Positions 51,043-59,356 of a DNA stretch of 64,000 nucleotides are shown piece by piece. The notes under the pieces are model-generated. The model was not told the DNA's origin and did not search any database. It worked only from the letters and a program-made list of their open reading frames with translations. This DNA comes from Peribacillus simplex (GTDB lineage: Bacteria; Bacillota; Bacilli; Bacillales; DSM-1321): the NCBI RefSeq assembly GCF_030123325.1, contig NZ_CP126106.1, positions 2,818,001-2,882,000 on the forward strand. Reading direction: 5' to 3'. Positions within the stretch are counted from its first letter, which is position 1. Each line of letters opens with the position of its first letter. The position numbers and the translations under genes are program-made.

Positions 51043-51870
51043 CTAGTCCACGTAATGTTTTTTATAATCTGGATGGATAGAAAATTTTTTGCGTAAATTG
51101 GCGAGGTTTACACCAAAGCTTTCTTCTAAAAGTTCTCTATGTTTCCCCATGATTTCCATGAGATATAAATCATGAATCATGACTTCTGTAATGGGCATTA
51201 CCAAACCTACATGCATGGTCCAAGCTGCACGGCTATCTTTACCAAGTGAGACAATACCTGCTACTACTTCTGAATCATCTCCACTAATAACAAGCCATCG
51301 CCCACCATACTCTTCTGTAATTTCATGACCCATATAATGGAGGTAAACATTAGCAAAATCACAGACGATTTCCCCATAGGCAATAATTGTTACATTGACG
51401 CCTTTATTTGCAGCCTGTCTTAGTTCAGACTCTAATTCTTCGAATTCGTCTTCCCAAATCTCTAAGAGTATTCTTTTTTTTGCAGATAATATACAAGCTT
51501 TTACCTTATCGAGTATTTCATTGCGTCCCATGATATTCCAGATGTTTTCGCGATCATTTGCAGAACGTTCAAACTCCGCTAATGATTTTTCTGCCAGTTC
51601 AAAATTTTCTTCTGCTTTCATGCGGCGGTTTTTTATTAGCTCCCTTGCAGGAACGGGAGTATACTGTGGTGTGTTTCCAGGACTAACCAGAATATCTCCT
51701 CGCATTGCGAGACTGTCCAGAATTTCATAAATTCTTGAACGTGGTACACCGGAGTTTTTTGCAACTGCATAGCCTGTTAATGGTGATTCTTCCAATAAGG
51801 CAAGATATGCTTTCGCTTCATATTCGGTAAAATTCAGATTTTTTAATGTTTCTAAAATGTTTTCTTTCAT
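51043..51870 (-). CDS. TrmB-family transcriptional regulator
   Basis: About 275 residues. The N-terminal TrmB winged helix reads LKNLNFTEYEAKAYLALLEE, SGVPRSRIYEILDSLAMRGD and PQYTPVPARELI, typical of the family. The C-terminal part (about 110-265) is the PLD-like effector region (KKRILLEIWEDEFEELE, GRWLVISGDDSEVVAGIVS) that binds sugars in archaeal members. The ATG at 51870 follows GGAGGGTTT; the 51885 ATG lies before that site. It is divergent from the LysE gene, with two mirrored operator-like sequences between them, so it should regulate itself and the exporter. Confidence 0.88.
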   Translation of the reverse strand: MKENILETLKNLNFTEYEAKAYLALLEESPLTGYAVAKNSGVPRSRIYEILDSLAMRGDILVSPGNTPQYTPVPARELIKNRRMKAEENFELAEKSLAEFERSANDRENIWNIMGRNEILDKVKACILSAKKRILLEIWEDEFEELESELRQAANKGVNVTIIAYGEIVCDFANVYLHYMGHEITEEYGGRWLVISGDDSEVVAGIVSLGKDSRAAWTMHVGLVMPITEVMIHDLYLMEIMGKHRELLEESFGVNLANLRKKFSIHPDYKKHYVD

Positions 51871-51887
51871 AAACCCTCCACACAACC

Positions 51888-51909
51888 ATAGTCGCTACCT
51901 TTGTAACTA
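51888..51909. promoter_or_regulatory. TrmB-like operator, copy 1 (inverted)
   Basis: Read on the minus strand this is TAGTTACAAAGGTAGCGACTAT. It matches copy 2 at 51966-51987 at 18 of 22 positions, in opposite orientation. It lies just upstream of the TrmB start. Confidence 0.6.
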
Positions 51910-51927
51910 ATATTTTAGCAAAATCTG

Positions 51928-51957
51928 TTGACGATTTCCATTTTCATCTAATATACT
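51928..51957 (+). promoter_or_regulatory. Promoter of the LysE-family gene
   Basis: TTGACG (51928-51933), an 18-bp spacer and TATACT (51952-51957). The operator copy 2 starts nine bases downstream. Confidence 0.68.
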
Positions 51958-51965
51958 TACATAAG

Positions 51966-51987
51966 TAGTTACTTTAGTAGCCACTAT
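51966..51987 (+). promoter_or_regulatory. TrmB-like operator, copy 2
   Basis: The core TAGTTAC-N4-GTAGC-N-ACTAT is shared with copy 1. The position over the transcription start suggests repression. Confidence 0.6.
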
Positions 51988-52007
51988 TGAAGGGGAGGGG
52001 AAATAGT

Positions 52008-52637
52008 ATGGATAGCTTACTTACATACATATCAATAGTTGCAATGATGGTTATTATACCTGGAGCTGATACAATGCTCTTAGTGAAAAACACGCTAAGC
52101 TTTGGTCCTAAAGCTGGACGCTATACCGTTCTCGGAATGGCTACGGGACTTTCTTTTTGGACGCTTATTGCTATTCTTGGACTATCTGTTGTCATTGCAA
52201 AGTCCGTGATTCTGTTCAGTACAATCAAATATTTGGGAGCCGCCTACTTAATTTATCTAGGGATAAAAAGTTTTTTTGCTAAAAGCGTTTTTTCCTTAAA
52301 AGAAATTCAAGCACAAGCAAATACACCTACAAAGTATTCAAGCCGGCATAATAAAGATTCCTTTATGCAAGCATTACTTAATAATATTCTTAATCCAAAG
52401 ACCGTTTTAGTTTATATAACAATCATGCCTCAATTTATCAATTTGAACGGAAATGTAAACAAGCAATTGATTATATTAGCCTTCATCTTGACCTTGCTCG
52501 CTGTATTGTGGTTTCTTTTTCTTGTTTTTCTCATTGATTACGCAAAAAAATGGATGAACAACTCCAGATTCCAGAAAGCATTCCAAAAATCAACCGGCTT
52601 AATTTTAATAGGTTTTGGCATAAAAACAGGAATATAA
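52008..52637 (+). CDS. LysE/RhtB-family amino-acid exporter
   Basis: A 209-residue membrane protein with six hydrophobic segments. The family signature PGADTMLLVKNTLSFGPKAG lies near the N-terminus, with the later conserved LLNNILNPKTVLVYITIMPQF. Members export amino acids such as lysine, homoserine, threonine or leucine. The ATG at 52008 follows GGGGAGGGG; the frame is open back to 51987, but that ATG overlaps the operator. It is controlled from the same spacer as the divergent TrmB gene. A terminator follows. Confidence 0.88.
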   Translation: MDSLLTYISIVAMMVIIPGADTMLLVKNTLSFGPKAGRYTVLGMATGLSFWTLIAILGLSVVIAKSVILFSTIKYLGAAYLIYLGIKSFFAKSVFSLKEIQAQANTPTKYSSRHNKDSFMQALLNNILNPKTVLVYITIMPQFINLNGNVNKQLIILAFILTLLAVLWFLFLVFLIDYAKKWMNNSRFQKAFQKSTGLILIGFGIKTGI

Positions 52638-52667
52638 GTTCCTTTACTAACTCATCAATTTGATTCG

Positions 52668-52695
52668 TCCGTTCAAAAAATTGAACGGATTTTTT
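52668..52695 (+). terminator. Terminator of the LysE gene
   Basis: TCCGTTCAA (52668-52676) and TTGAACGGA (52681-52689) form a 9-bp stem with an A-rich loop, followed by TTTTTT. Confidence 0.88.
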
Positions 52696-52716
52696 CATAT
52701 GTTTTTACTTGCAATT

Positions 52717-52748
52717 AACATACTGTGTCCTAACCTGCACAGTATGTT
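52717..52748. repeat. 11-bp perfect inverted repeat
   Basis: AACATACTGTG (52717-52727) and CACAGTATGTT (52738-52748) are perfect mirror images 10 bp apart. No T-run follows, and it lies in the gap between the LysE terminator and the GC-rich repeat, so its role is unclear. Confidence 0.6.
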
Positions 52749-52882
52749 GCAAATACTCAATCTTTCATCCGTACATAGGGCACTGTATTATTACATTAAG
52801 TTCCCCAACATAGTCATAAATTAATTGAAAAATAAAGGCTGTTTTCGCATACTTTGTTGCTATTTACCAAGTAAAGCGGTGT

Positions 52883-53010
52883 GGTTGATTTCCCCTCCAG
52901 ATGCTCGCTTTCCGCGGGGCGGGCGGTGAGCCTCCTCGGCGTAAACGCCTGTGGGGTCTCACCTGTCCAGCTGCTCCCGCAGGAGTCTCGCACTTGCGCT
53001 CCAATCAACC
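52883..53010. mobile_element. 128-bp GC-rich palindromic interspersed repeat (MITE-like)
   Basis: A GC-rich block in an AT-rich spacer, bounded by GGTTGATT (52883-52890) and AATCAACC (53003-53010). Inside are further internal complementarities (for example GGAGGGGAAATC-like and CTCCTGCGGGAG-type stems, read from the minus strand). From memory, sequences of this type (GGTTGATTGGAGCGCAAGTG read from the minus strand) occur many times in Bacillaceae genomes. It encodes no protein. Confidence 0.7.
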
Positions 53011-53060
53011 TTAAATCGTTTCGTTTTAAAAACAACAATCTTTACGAAAAGAGCCAAAAT

Positions 53061-53104
53061 AAAAAACCCGTCAGTATCTTCACATAAATGCGAAAATGCT
53101 GACG
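53061..53104 (-). terminator. Terminator of the glcDF operon
   Basis: On the minus strand CGTCAGCATTTTCGC leads into a loop and CTGACG's mate closes the stem (CGTCAG at 53069-53074, CTGACG at 53099-53104), followed by TTTTTT (53066-53061). Confidence 0.75.
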
Positions 53105-53138
53105 AGTAATGCTTTAAGGAGTTTCAATATCCTTTTTA

Positions 53139-54470
53139 TCAATCCAAGCCGCAAGCCTTGGCAAGTATTTCAACAAGGTGCATACTTTTCATTTCGTTTG
53201 CCGCTCCCTCCCTTTGGATGCCAATGCTCATTTGCATTTGGCATCCAGGGTTAACCGTAACTATGGTTGTTGCTTTCGTTTCTTTAAGGTTCTTCATTTT
53301 TCCATCAAGAATTTTCATCGATTCATCAAAGTGGAGAAGATTGTAAATGCCTCCAGATGCGCAACAACGGTCAAACCCTTCCATTTCAACATATGAAATA
53401 CCTGGTATGGATTGCAATAATAAACGAGGTTCCATTTGGACCTTTTGAACATTGCGTAAATGACATGAATCTTGATAGGAAACGATGCCTTGCCATTCTT
53501 CAGTAAAGGGGAGTGGCCCCAATTGATGAAGAATTTGACTGATATCTTTTGATTTTTCCGAGAAAGCCCTTGCCGCCCCAGCCCATTCGTGATCATCTGC
53601 CAATAAATGTCCATATTCAAGAAGCGAAGCGCCGCAGCCTCCTGCGTTATTTACAATTACATCAGCATCTGATTGCATGAAGGCTTGGATATTCCTCTTT
53701 GCCAATGCTTTCGCTTGTTCTGTTTCACCTTGATGGGAATGCAGTGCACCGCAGCAATTCTGATTTTCAGGGAGAATGACCTCACAACCTGCTAAGGTGA
53801 GTAGCTCAATGGTAAGACGATTTATTCGTGACATCATGGAATCCATGATACACCCAGTAAAAAACGCCACTTTTAATTTCGTTTCCCCTTTTGCCGGCAT
53901 TATCGTACCTGTCCGGATTCGTTTCGAGGACGACTCGATGGCTGGAAGTGCTTGTTCTAAATGTGCAAGGGCTGGGGAAACCTTTTGCAATACATTCGAT
54001 GAACGGATAAGCTTGGAAAATCCTGTTTTTTGATAGAATTGCACGGCTCTTCCAATCCTGTTCATCCGTTTTGGATATGGAAAAAGATGAACCAATGCCA
54101 GTTTTTTGATCTTGTTCATTTTATTTTTTTGGTTGGATGACGGGGAGTTTTCAATGGCTTCTTTTGCCGCTTCCAGTATATGTCCGTATGGCACACCGAC
54201 AGGACATGCGGTTTCACAAGCACGGCAGCCTAAACATAGGTCGATCGGTTCAGCTAAATCTTTTTGGAAATCTATTTTCCCTTCGGCTGCCATTTTCACT
54301 AGATTGATTCGGCCGCGTGGAGAGGCGGATTCCACGCCCATTGATTCATATGTAGGGCATGCTGGTAAACAGTAACCGCATTTTACGCATTGGTTTGTCC
54401 AATCATAGGCATCTGAATATAAATGATGGGCCGTTGCATTTGTCTCGTTCGGTTTGAGGGGTAGATTCAT
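53139..54470 (-). CDS. glcF: Glycolate oxidase iron-sulfur subunit GlcF
   Basis: A 443-residue partner of GlcD that passes electrons from glycolate oxidation to the respiratory chain. Two 4Fe-4S motifs near the N-terminus are CVKCGYCLPACPTY and CLGCRACETACPVGV. Two CCG domains follow: FTGCIMDSMMSRINR to QNCCGALHSHQGE, and YQDSCHLRNVQ to FDRCCASGGIYNL, typical of GlcF/HdrD-type proteins. It starts on the ATGA overlapping the glcD stop by four bases. The B. subtilis counterpart is YsfD. A terminator follows. Confidence 0.93.
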   Translation of the reverse strand: MNLPLKPNETNATAHHLYSDAYDWTNQCVKCGYCLPACPTYESMGVESASPRGRINLVKMAAEGKIDFQKDLAEPIDLCLGCRACETACPVGVPYGHILEAAKEAIENSPSSNQKNKMNKIKKLALVHLFPYPKRMNRIGRAVQFYQKTGFSKLIRSSNVLQKVSPALAHLEQALPAIESSSKRIRTGTIMPAKGETKLKVAFFTGCIMDSMMSRINRLTIELLTLAGCEVILPENQNCCGALHSHQGETEQAKALAKRNIQAFMQSDADVIVNNAGGCGASLLEYGHLLADDHEWAGAARAFSEKSKDISQILHQLGPLPFTEEWQGIVSYQDSCHLRNVQKVQMEPRLLLQSIPGISYVEMEGFDRCCASGGIYNLLHFDESMKILDGKMKNLKETKATTIVTVNPGCQMQMSIGIQREGAANEMKSMHLVEILAKACGLD

Positions 54471-55873
54471 GTCACCAACACGACCCTTGTCTGGCCTTTA
54501 TCAGGAAAAATCTTTCCTGGATTCAGGATATTATTGGGGTCCCATGCTTCTTTAATTTTTTTCATCATATTCACCCCTGTTATTCCTAATTCCATTTCCA
54601 TATATGGTGACTTTAAAGTACCGATACCATGTTCCCCGGAAAGTGTTCCGCCTAGTTCGATTGCGGCTTCAAAAATTTCACTGACTGCAAGCTCCACTTT
54701 TTTCATTTCCGTAATATTTCGTTTATCGGTAATGATGTTCGGATGTAAATTGCCATCCCCTGCATGACCGAATACAACCAAGTTCAACTCGTATTTCTCC
54801 CGGATATTGTTTAATCTATCCATCATTGCCGGTATTTGACTGCGTGGAACGGTCGCATCTTCAGAAATTTTTGTAGGACCCATTTGTGTAATGGCCGGGG
54901 AAACAGATTTACGCGCACTCCAAATAGTTTGGCGTTCTTCCTCGGTCTCCGCTATCTTGACGTAGGAAGCCCCCTCCGCCTTGCATATATCGGCGCATTT
55001 ATTGATTTCTTCCTCAATCGCCAATGGGTGACCATCTATTTCTATGATCAGAATGGCTTCTGCCTGTAGAGGCAATCCTGAAGGCCGATAGCTTTCGACA
55101 GCACGGATACACGCGTTATCCATCAGTTCCAGGGCAGATGGTAGAATCCCTGATGATAAAATACTGGTAATGGCATGGCCAGAATCTATCAAATGATTGA
55201 AGTGGGCGACAAAAGTTTGTTTAGATTGAGGTTTTGGTATTAAGCGGATGATTGCCTCAGTAACGATGCCCAGGGTACCTTCCGATCCTACGATCAATCG
55301 GGTCAAATCATACCCTGTTACATTTTTTACGGTCTTTCCGCCAGTACGAATGATTTCTCCCGTCGGGGTGACCACCTCCAGGCCTATCACATATTCTTTT
55401 GTCGTTCCGTATTTCAATCCCTTTGGGCCGCTGGAGTTTTCTAATAGATTCCCGCCTATAGTGGCAACATTGGAACTGCTTGGATCCGGCGGATAAAACA
55501 AGCCGGCTTCTTCAGCCTTTTTATGGATATTTGCCGTAATCACACCTGGAGAGACAATGGCAAGCATATTTTCCCGATCAATGATCAATTTATCCCGTAA
55601 AAGGGTCATATCAATAACCATCCCTCCTTTAACAGGTAATGGGCCTCCACTTAGCGAAGTTCCAGATCCCCTTGGGTAAACAGGTATTTTGTGAGTATTG
55701 GCCAATTTAATCACTTCACTGATTTCCTCTGCATTTTTTGGCTGTATAACGATTTCAGGTAAATATTCCCCAAAAGAAGCGTCATAGCTATAACAATACC
55801 TTTCTGCCAAATCAAGGAACATTCTGTCATCTGGAATTATCTGCCTAAGGTCGTCCAGGGCTTCTTTCTCCAT
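54467..55873 (-). CDS. glcD: Glycolate oxidase FAD subunit GlcD
   Basis: About 468 residues of the FAD-linked oxidase family (GlcD/D-lactate dehydrogenase type). The PP-loop FAD site is IPVYPRGSGTSLSGGPLPVKGG, with PPDPSSSNVATIGGNLLENS and GLEVVTPTGEIIRTGGKTVKNVTGYDL further on, and the C-terminal GTLSGEHGIGTLKSPYME metal-binding region. It oxidises glycolate (possibly D-lactate) and works with GlcF. The ATG at 55873 lies eight bases after AAAGGAAG; a GTG at 55882 is too close to that site. The GlcE subunit of E. coli is absent, as in B. subtilis YsfCD. Confidence 0.92.
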   Translation of the reverse strand: MEKEALDDLRQIIPDDRMFLDLAERYCYSYDASFGEYLPEIVIQPKNAEEISEVIKLANTHKIPVYPRGSGTSLSGGPLPVKGGMVIDMTLLRDKLIIDRENMLAIVSPGVITANIHKKAEEAGLFYPPDPSSSNVATIGGNLLENSSGPKGLKYGTTKEYVIGLEVVTPTGEIIRTGGKTVKNVTGYDLTRLIVGSEGTLGIVTEAIIRLIPKPQSKQTFVAHFNHLIDSGHAITSILSSGILPSALELMDNACIRAVESYRPSGLPLQAEAILIIEIDGHPLAIEEEINKCADICKAEGASYVKIAETEEERQTIWSARKSVSPAITQMGPTKISEDATVPRSQIPAMMDRLNNIREKYELNLVVFGHAGDGNLHPNIITDKRNITEMKKVELAVSEIFEAAIELGGTLSGEHGIGTLKSPYMEMELGITGVNMMKKIKEAWDPNNILNPGKIFPDKGQTRVVLVT

Positions 55874-55900
55874 GCTTCTCACTTCCTTTCTTCATACTAG

Positions 55901-56422
55901 ATGGAAAAGAGCGGCAAGTTGACTCCGGAAATCATCCGCCGCTTTTCTGCATTAGTGAATATAGCCTATGATTCTGATGTTTCATGCATCCAACTTACTT
56001 GCTCTGCTTTTAATGACATCACTTCAATCCTACAACCTCTATACCCTGTAAAGTTATTTCGTTCAGATGAGGCGATGCTCGATGAAGCGCTTCGCTATGC
56101 TAGCATCGGCCTGGTTTCAACCGTAAAAGAAACGCCGATCGCCCTTCAAAATTACTTATTAAATAAGAATCCTGACTGTATGATCGAATCATTGGTGGAT
56201 CCCGGGATCATCCATTTATTATCAAAAGGAAAAAGAAAGGAACATGACGATCGGGTTAAAAAGATGGTGGAACAATTGGATGGAAAGACAGAAGTGATTT
56301 TGCTTTCACAATATAGTATGGAACATATTGCAAAGCAGGTTAACCCCTCTGTCCCTGTCCTAACGGCTCCACTATTGGCTGCTAAAAGGTGTTTGGCTCA
56401 TTTGAATGAAACGTTTGGATGA
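55901..56422 (+). pseudogene. N-terminally truncated Asp/Glu/hydantoin racemase-like protein
   Basis: A 173-codon frame with the later two-thirds of the aspartate/glutamate racemase fold: LTPEIIRRFSALVNIA, catalytic Cys region QLTCSAFNDITSI (Cys34), GLVSTVKETPIALQNYL and VILLSQYSMEHIAKQVNPSV with PVLTAPLLAAKRCL. Family members start about 40-50 residues earlier with the first strand, which holds part of the active site; that part is missing, and the start lies 27 bp from the divergent glcD with no ribosome binding site. It occupies the space where the glcD promoter must lie. I judge it a truncated relic, though a short functional version is possible. Confidence 0.65.
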
Positions 56423-56462
56423 GTTTTCTTCGTAAAATCAGAACTTGCCTGCATGATCGTGT

Positions 56463-57272
56463 TTAACCGTTAGTATGATGGGAACCACCAAAAACTTTCC
56501 CGACACCTTGGATTTTTTCAAGTATGACGATAAGAAGGACTGATATGAAAATAACCACGCTTGACACGGATGCGACGATTGGATTGTAGGCATCCTGCAT
56601 TTGCGAGAATATTTCGATCGGCAGCGTTCGCATTTCCGGTGATACCATAAAGAGAGAGACCGTTACATTATCAAATGATGTCAAAAATGCGAATAATCCC
56701 CCTGAGATGGCCGCGGATCCAATTAGCGGCAGTGTCACTTTCATGAATACTGTTAGTGGATTCGCTCCAAGAATGGCCGCGGCGCGTTCGAGATTATAAT
56801 CAAATCCACTTAAACCGGTTAATACGAGCCGCATAACATATGGTATGCAAATGACGATATGGGCAATTAAAAATCCTGTAGACGTACCGGCAAGCATCAT
56901 TGGTGTAAAGTACATTAAAAGTGCAATCCCCAAGACTAATTGCGGAACACTTAGTGGAGAAGTTAAAAGGGCCGTAATATACGATTTTCCAGGTATATCA
57001 TACTTTGCGATGCCAAGGGCACCCAAAGTTCCGAATATGACGGAGAAAAGGGCAGCTAATGCTGCGAACTTCGCACTGTTCAAAAAGGCTTCCAAAAATT
57101 CAGGACGCTCCAAGATCTTGGAATACCATTGCAGTGAAAAGCCTTCAGCCGGAAAACTTGGATAATTGGCACTTGTAAAAGAAGCGGGTATAACGACAAT
57201 GAGCGGTATCAAGATATAGATAATTGCCAACACGGCTACGGCAATCCGAAGGCCGCCAAACGTTTTCATCAT
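56463..57272 (-). CDS. ABC transporter permease (PotC type)
   Basis: A 269-residue inner-membrane permease with six hydrophobic segments. The ATPase-contact EAA loop is ERAAAILGANPLTVFMKVTL, and the N-terminal ASFTSANYPSFPAEGFSLQW matches the second permease of the spermidine/putrescine (PotC) class. It is the last gene of the five-gene transport operon and overlaps the other permease by four bases. Substrate not determined; close relatives import polyamines, 2-aminoethylphosphonate or iron. Confidence 0.9.
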   Translation of the reverse strand: MMKTFGGLRIAVAVLAIIYILIPLIVVIPASFTSANYPSFPAEGFSLQWYSKILERPEFLEAFLNSAKFAALAALFSVIFGTLGALGIAKYDIPGKSYITALLTSPLSVPQLVLGIALLMYFTPMMLAGTSTGFLIAHIVICIPYVMRLVLTGLSGFDYNLERAAAILGANPLTVFMKVTLPLIGSAAISGGLFAFLTSFDNVTVSLFMVSPEMRTLPIEIFSQMQDAYNPIVASVSSVVIFISVLLIVILEKIQGVGKVFGGSHHTNG

Positions 57273-58213
57273 CTGAATACCTCCTTGAATTTCCCTTTTT
57301 CAAACACCCTGGTAAAGACGGCCACTGATATGACAGTGGTTGCTAATAGAATATAAGAAAGAGCAGATCCGAATGTCCAATGCAGCAAGTTATTTATTTG
57401 ATCATAAATGACAACAGGCATCACCGGCACATTGGCTCCCCCCATTAGTGCAGGCGTAACATAAGCGCTCATTGATAAACTGAATACGAGAATGCAGCCA
57501 GAGACGATACCAGGGATACTTAACGGCAATGTAATCGAAAAGAACCTTCTGAATGGGCTTGCCCCAAGTATTGCTCCTGCCTTATCCAGAGAAGGATCAA
57601 TATTATATAAACTGGCAACGATGGATAAGATCATGAAAGGAAGATATGCATTGGATAGCCCAATCACAACCCCGATTTCCGAAAACAATAGTTTCAATGG
57701 TGCATCTATTATGCCAAGGGCCATCAAGGTTTGATTAATCGTTCCATTAGGCAATAGCAAAAGGTACCAGCCAAAATTACGGACAACTATACTTACCAAG
57801 AGCGGGGACACGATCAAGAGAGTGATATACCCTCTGATCCGTGCTGAACTTTTGGCCATCGTCAAAGCTACCGGATATCCAAGAAATAAAGCAACCAAGA
57901 CAGAATATAAACTGATTTTCACTGTCAGCCATAAAGAAGATAAGTAATAGCTATCGGTAAATAATTGTGTATAGTTTTTTAGGCTATAAACTGCATCCGC
58001 TCCTCCAAGATTATCTGTTGATATGAAGCTTAAATATAAAATGTATAACATCGGTATGACAAAGAAACCAAATATGAAAAGCAGAATCGGCGTTAAAAGG
58101 AGTAATCCCGGAACCCAGACTTTCCTCTTCTTGATTTTAGGTTCCTTTTGCGGTTCAATAGGATTCGTCTCCTGTTCTATTTCTTGACTAGCATAACTTC
58201 TGATGGGCTCCAT
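57269..58213 (-). CDS. ABC transporter permease (PotB type)
   Basis: A 314-residue permease with six hydrophobic segments after a 35-residue charged, cytoplasmic N-terminus (EQETNPIEPQKEPKIKKRKV). The EAA loop is DKAGAILGASPFRRFFSITL. It is of the PotB/HisM-like BPD_transp_1 family. It overlaps the ATPase gene by 37 bases and the second permease by 4, indicating tight translational coupling. Confidence 0.9.
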   Translation of the reverse strand: MEPIRSYASQEIEQETNPIEPQKEPKIKKRKVWVPGLLLLTPILLFIFGFFVIPMLYILYLSFISTDNLGGADAVYSLKNYTQLFTDSYYLSSLWLTVKISLYSVLVALFLGYPVALTMAKSSARIRGYITLLIVSPLLVSIVVRNFGWYLLLLPNGTINQTLMALGIIDAPLKLLFSEIGVVIGLSNAYLPFMILSIVASLYNIDPSLDKAGAILGASPFRRFFSITLPLSIPGIVSGCILVFSLSMSAYVTPALMGGANVPVMPVVIYDQINNLLHWTFGSALSYILLATTVISVAVFTRVFEKGKFKEVFR

Positions 58214-59337
58214 CCAATCAACACCTCACTTCCATTTTGCCATGATGCATCGAAGGCGGAAGTCAATACTTGAATACTTTTACCATGTAATAGAACATTG
58301 ATTTCCCAAGAGGTACCAAGATAGTTAATTTGGCTGATCTTAGCATGTTGGAAATCCAATGGAGAGGTGGATTTTTCATCAAGTGAAACAATTTGCAGTT
58401 TTTCCGGTCTAATATAAAGCTTCACCTCATCACCGGTTTTCAAATCACTATCATTTCCCATGATGTTGTTTGCATCGACATGAGTGATATCAGGCCCTAT
58501 CATGACTGAAACTTTCCGCTTATCCACAGCGGACACAGTCCCTTCAAAACAATTCGATTTTCCGATGAATTGAAACACGAATTCAGTCTTGGGATGATTG
58601 TAAATCTCAGTCGGAGTACTGATTTGTTCAATTTTCCCTGCATTCATGACCACGACTCGATCAGACATGGAAAGAGCTTCTTCTTGATCATGGGTCACAA
58701 AAATGGTCGTTACGCCAATTTCCTTTTGTAAGCGCTTTATCTCGGCCCTGAGTTCATGGCGCAACTTTGCATCTAGGTTTGAAAGCGGTTCGTCAAGCAA
58801 AAGGAGCTCCGGTTCAACTACAAGTGCTCTGGAAATCGCAACACGCTGACGCTGACCTCCTGATAATTCCCTTGGATAACGATTCTCCAATCCTGACATT
58901 TTCACTAATTCAAGCGCTTTACTTATCTTCTTTTTTTGCTCAGCTTTACTAACTTTGCGCAGTTTCAAGCCAAAACTGAGATTTTCATAGACTGTCATAT
59001 GAGGAAAAAGCGAATAAGTTTGAAAAACCATTCCTAAATCTCGCTTATAAGGCGGAACCTTCGTAACATTATTGCCCTTAATATGGACCTCACCCCGATC
59101 AGCATCGAGGAACCCTGCAATTAGGTTCAAGGTTGTGGACTTTCCACACCCTGAAGGCCCAAGAAGAGTAAGTAACTCTCCTTGTTTCACCTCCAGATCA
59201 ATGCCATTCAGGACAACATTCGTTCCAAATTGTTTAAACGCGCCTTTTATCTCTACATCATTTTTGTTTGACCCAAATCCCTGAACTGCCTCCAGGTGTT
59301 GCCTATTCATTTCCACATCTTTTTTTAATAATTCCAT
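58177..59337 (-). CDS. ABC transporter ATP-binding protein (PotA type)
   Basis: A 386-residue importer ATPase. Walker A is LLGPSGCGKSTTL, Q-loop VFQTYSLFPHMTVYENL, signature LSGGQRQRVAISRALVVEPE, Walker B LLLLDEPLSNLDAKL and H-loop TTIFVTHDQEEALSMSDR. The C-terminal third (from about 290) is a TOBE regulatory domain (KLYIRPEKLQIV). The first 28 residues (MELLKKDVEMNRQHLEAVQG) are extra compared with PotA, so a downstream start is possible, although AAAGGAG is best placed for 59337. Confidence 0.92.
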   Translation of the reverse strand: MELLKKDVEMNRQHLEAVQGFGSNKNDVEIKGAFKQFGTNVVLNGIDLEVKQGELLTLLGPSGCGKSTTLNLIAGFLDADRGEVHIKGNNVTKVPPYKRDLGMVFQTYSLFPHMTVYENLSFGLKLRKVSKAEQKKKISKALELVKMSGLENRYPRELSGGQRQRVAISRALVVEPELLLLDEPLSNLDAKLRHELRAEIKRLQKEIGVTTIFVTHDQEEALSMSDRVVVMNAGKIEQISTPTEIYNHPKTEFVFQFIGKSNCFEGTVSAVDKRKVSVMIGPDITHVDANNIMGNDSDLKTGDEVKLYIRPEKLQIVSLDEKSTSPLDFQHAKISQINYLGTSWEINVLLHGKSIQVLTSAFDASWQNGSEVLIGWSPSEVMLVKK

Positions 59338-59356
59338 GTGATCAACACACTCCTTT

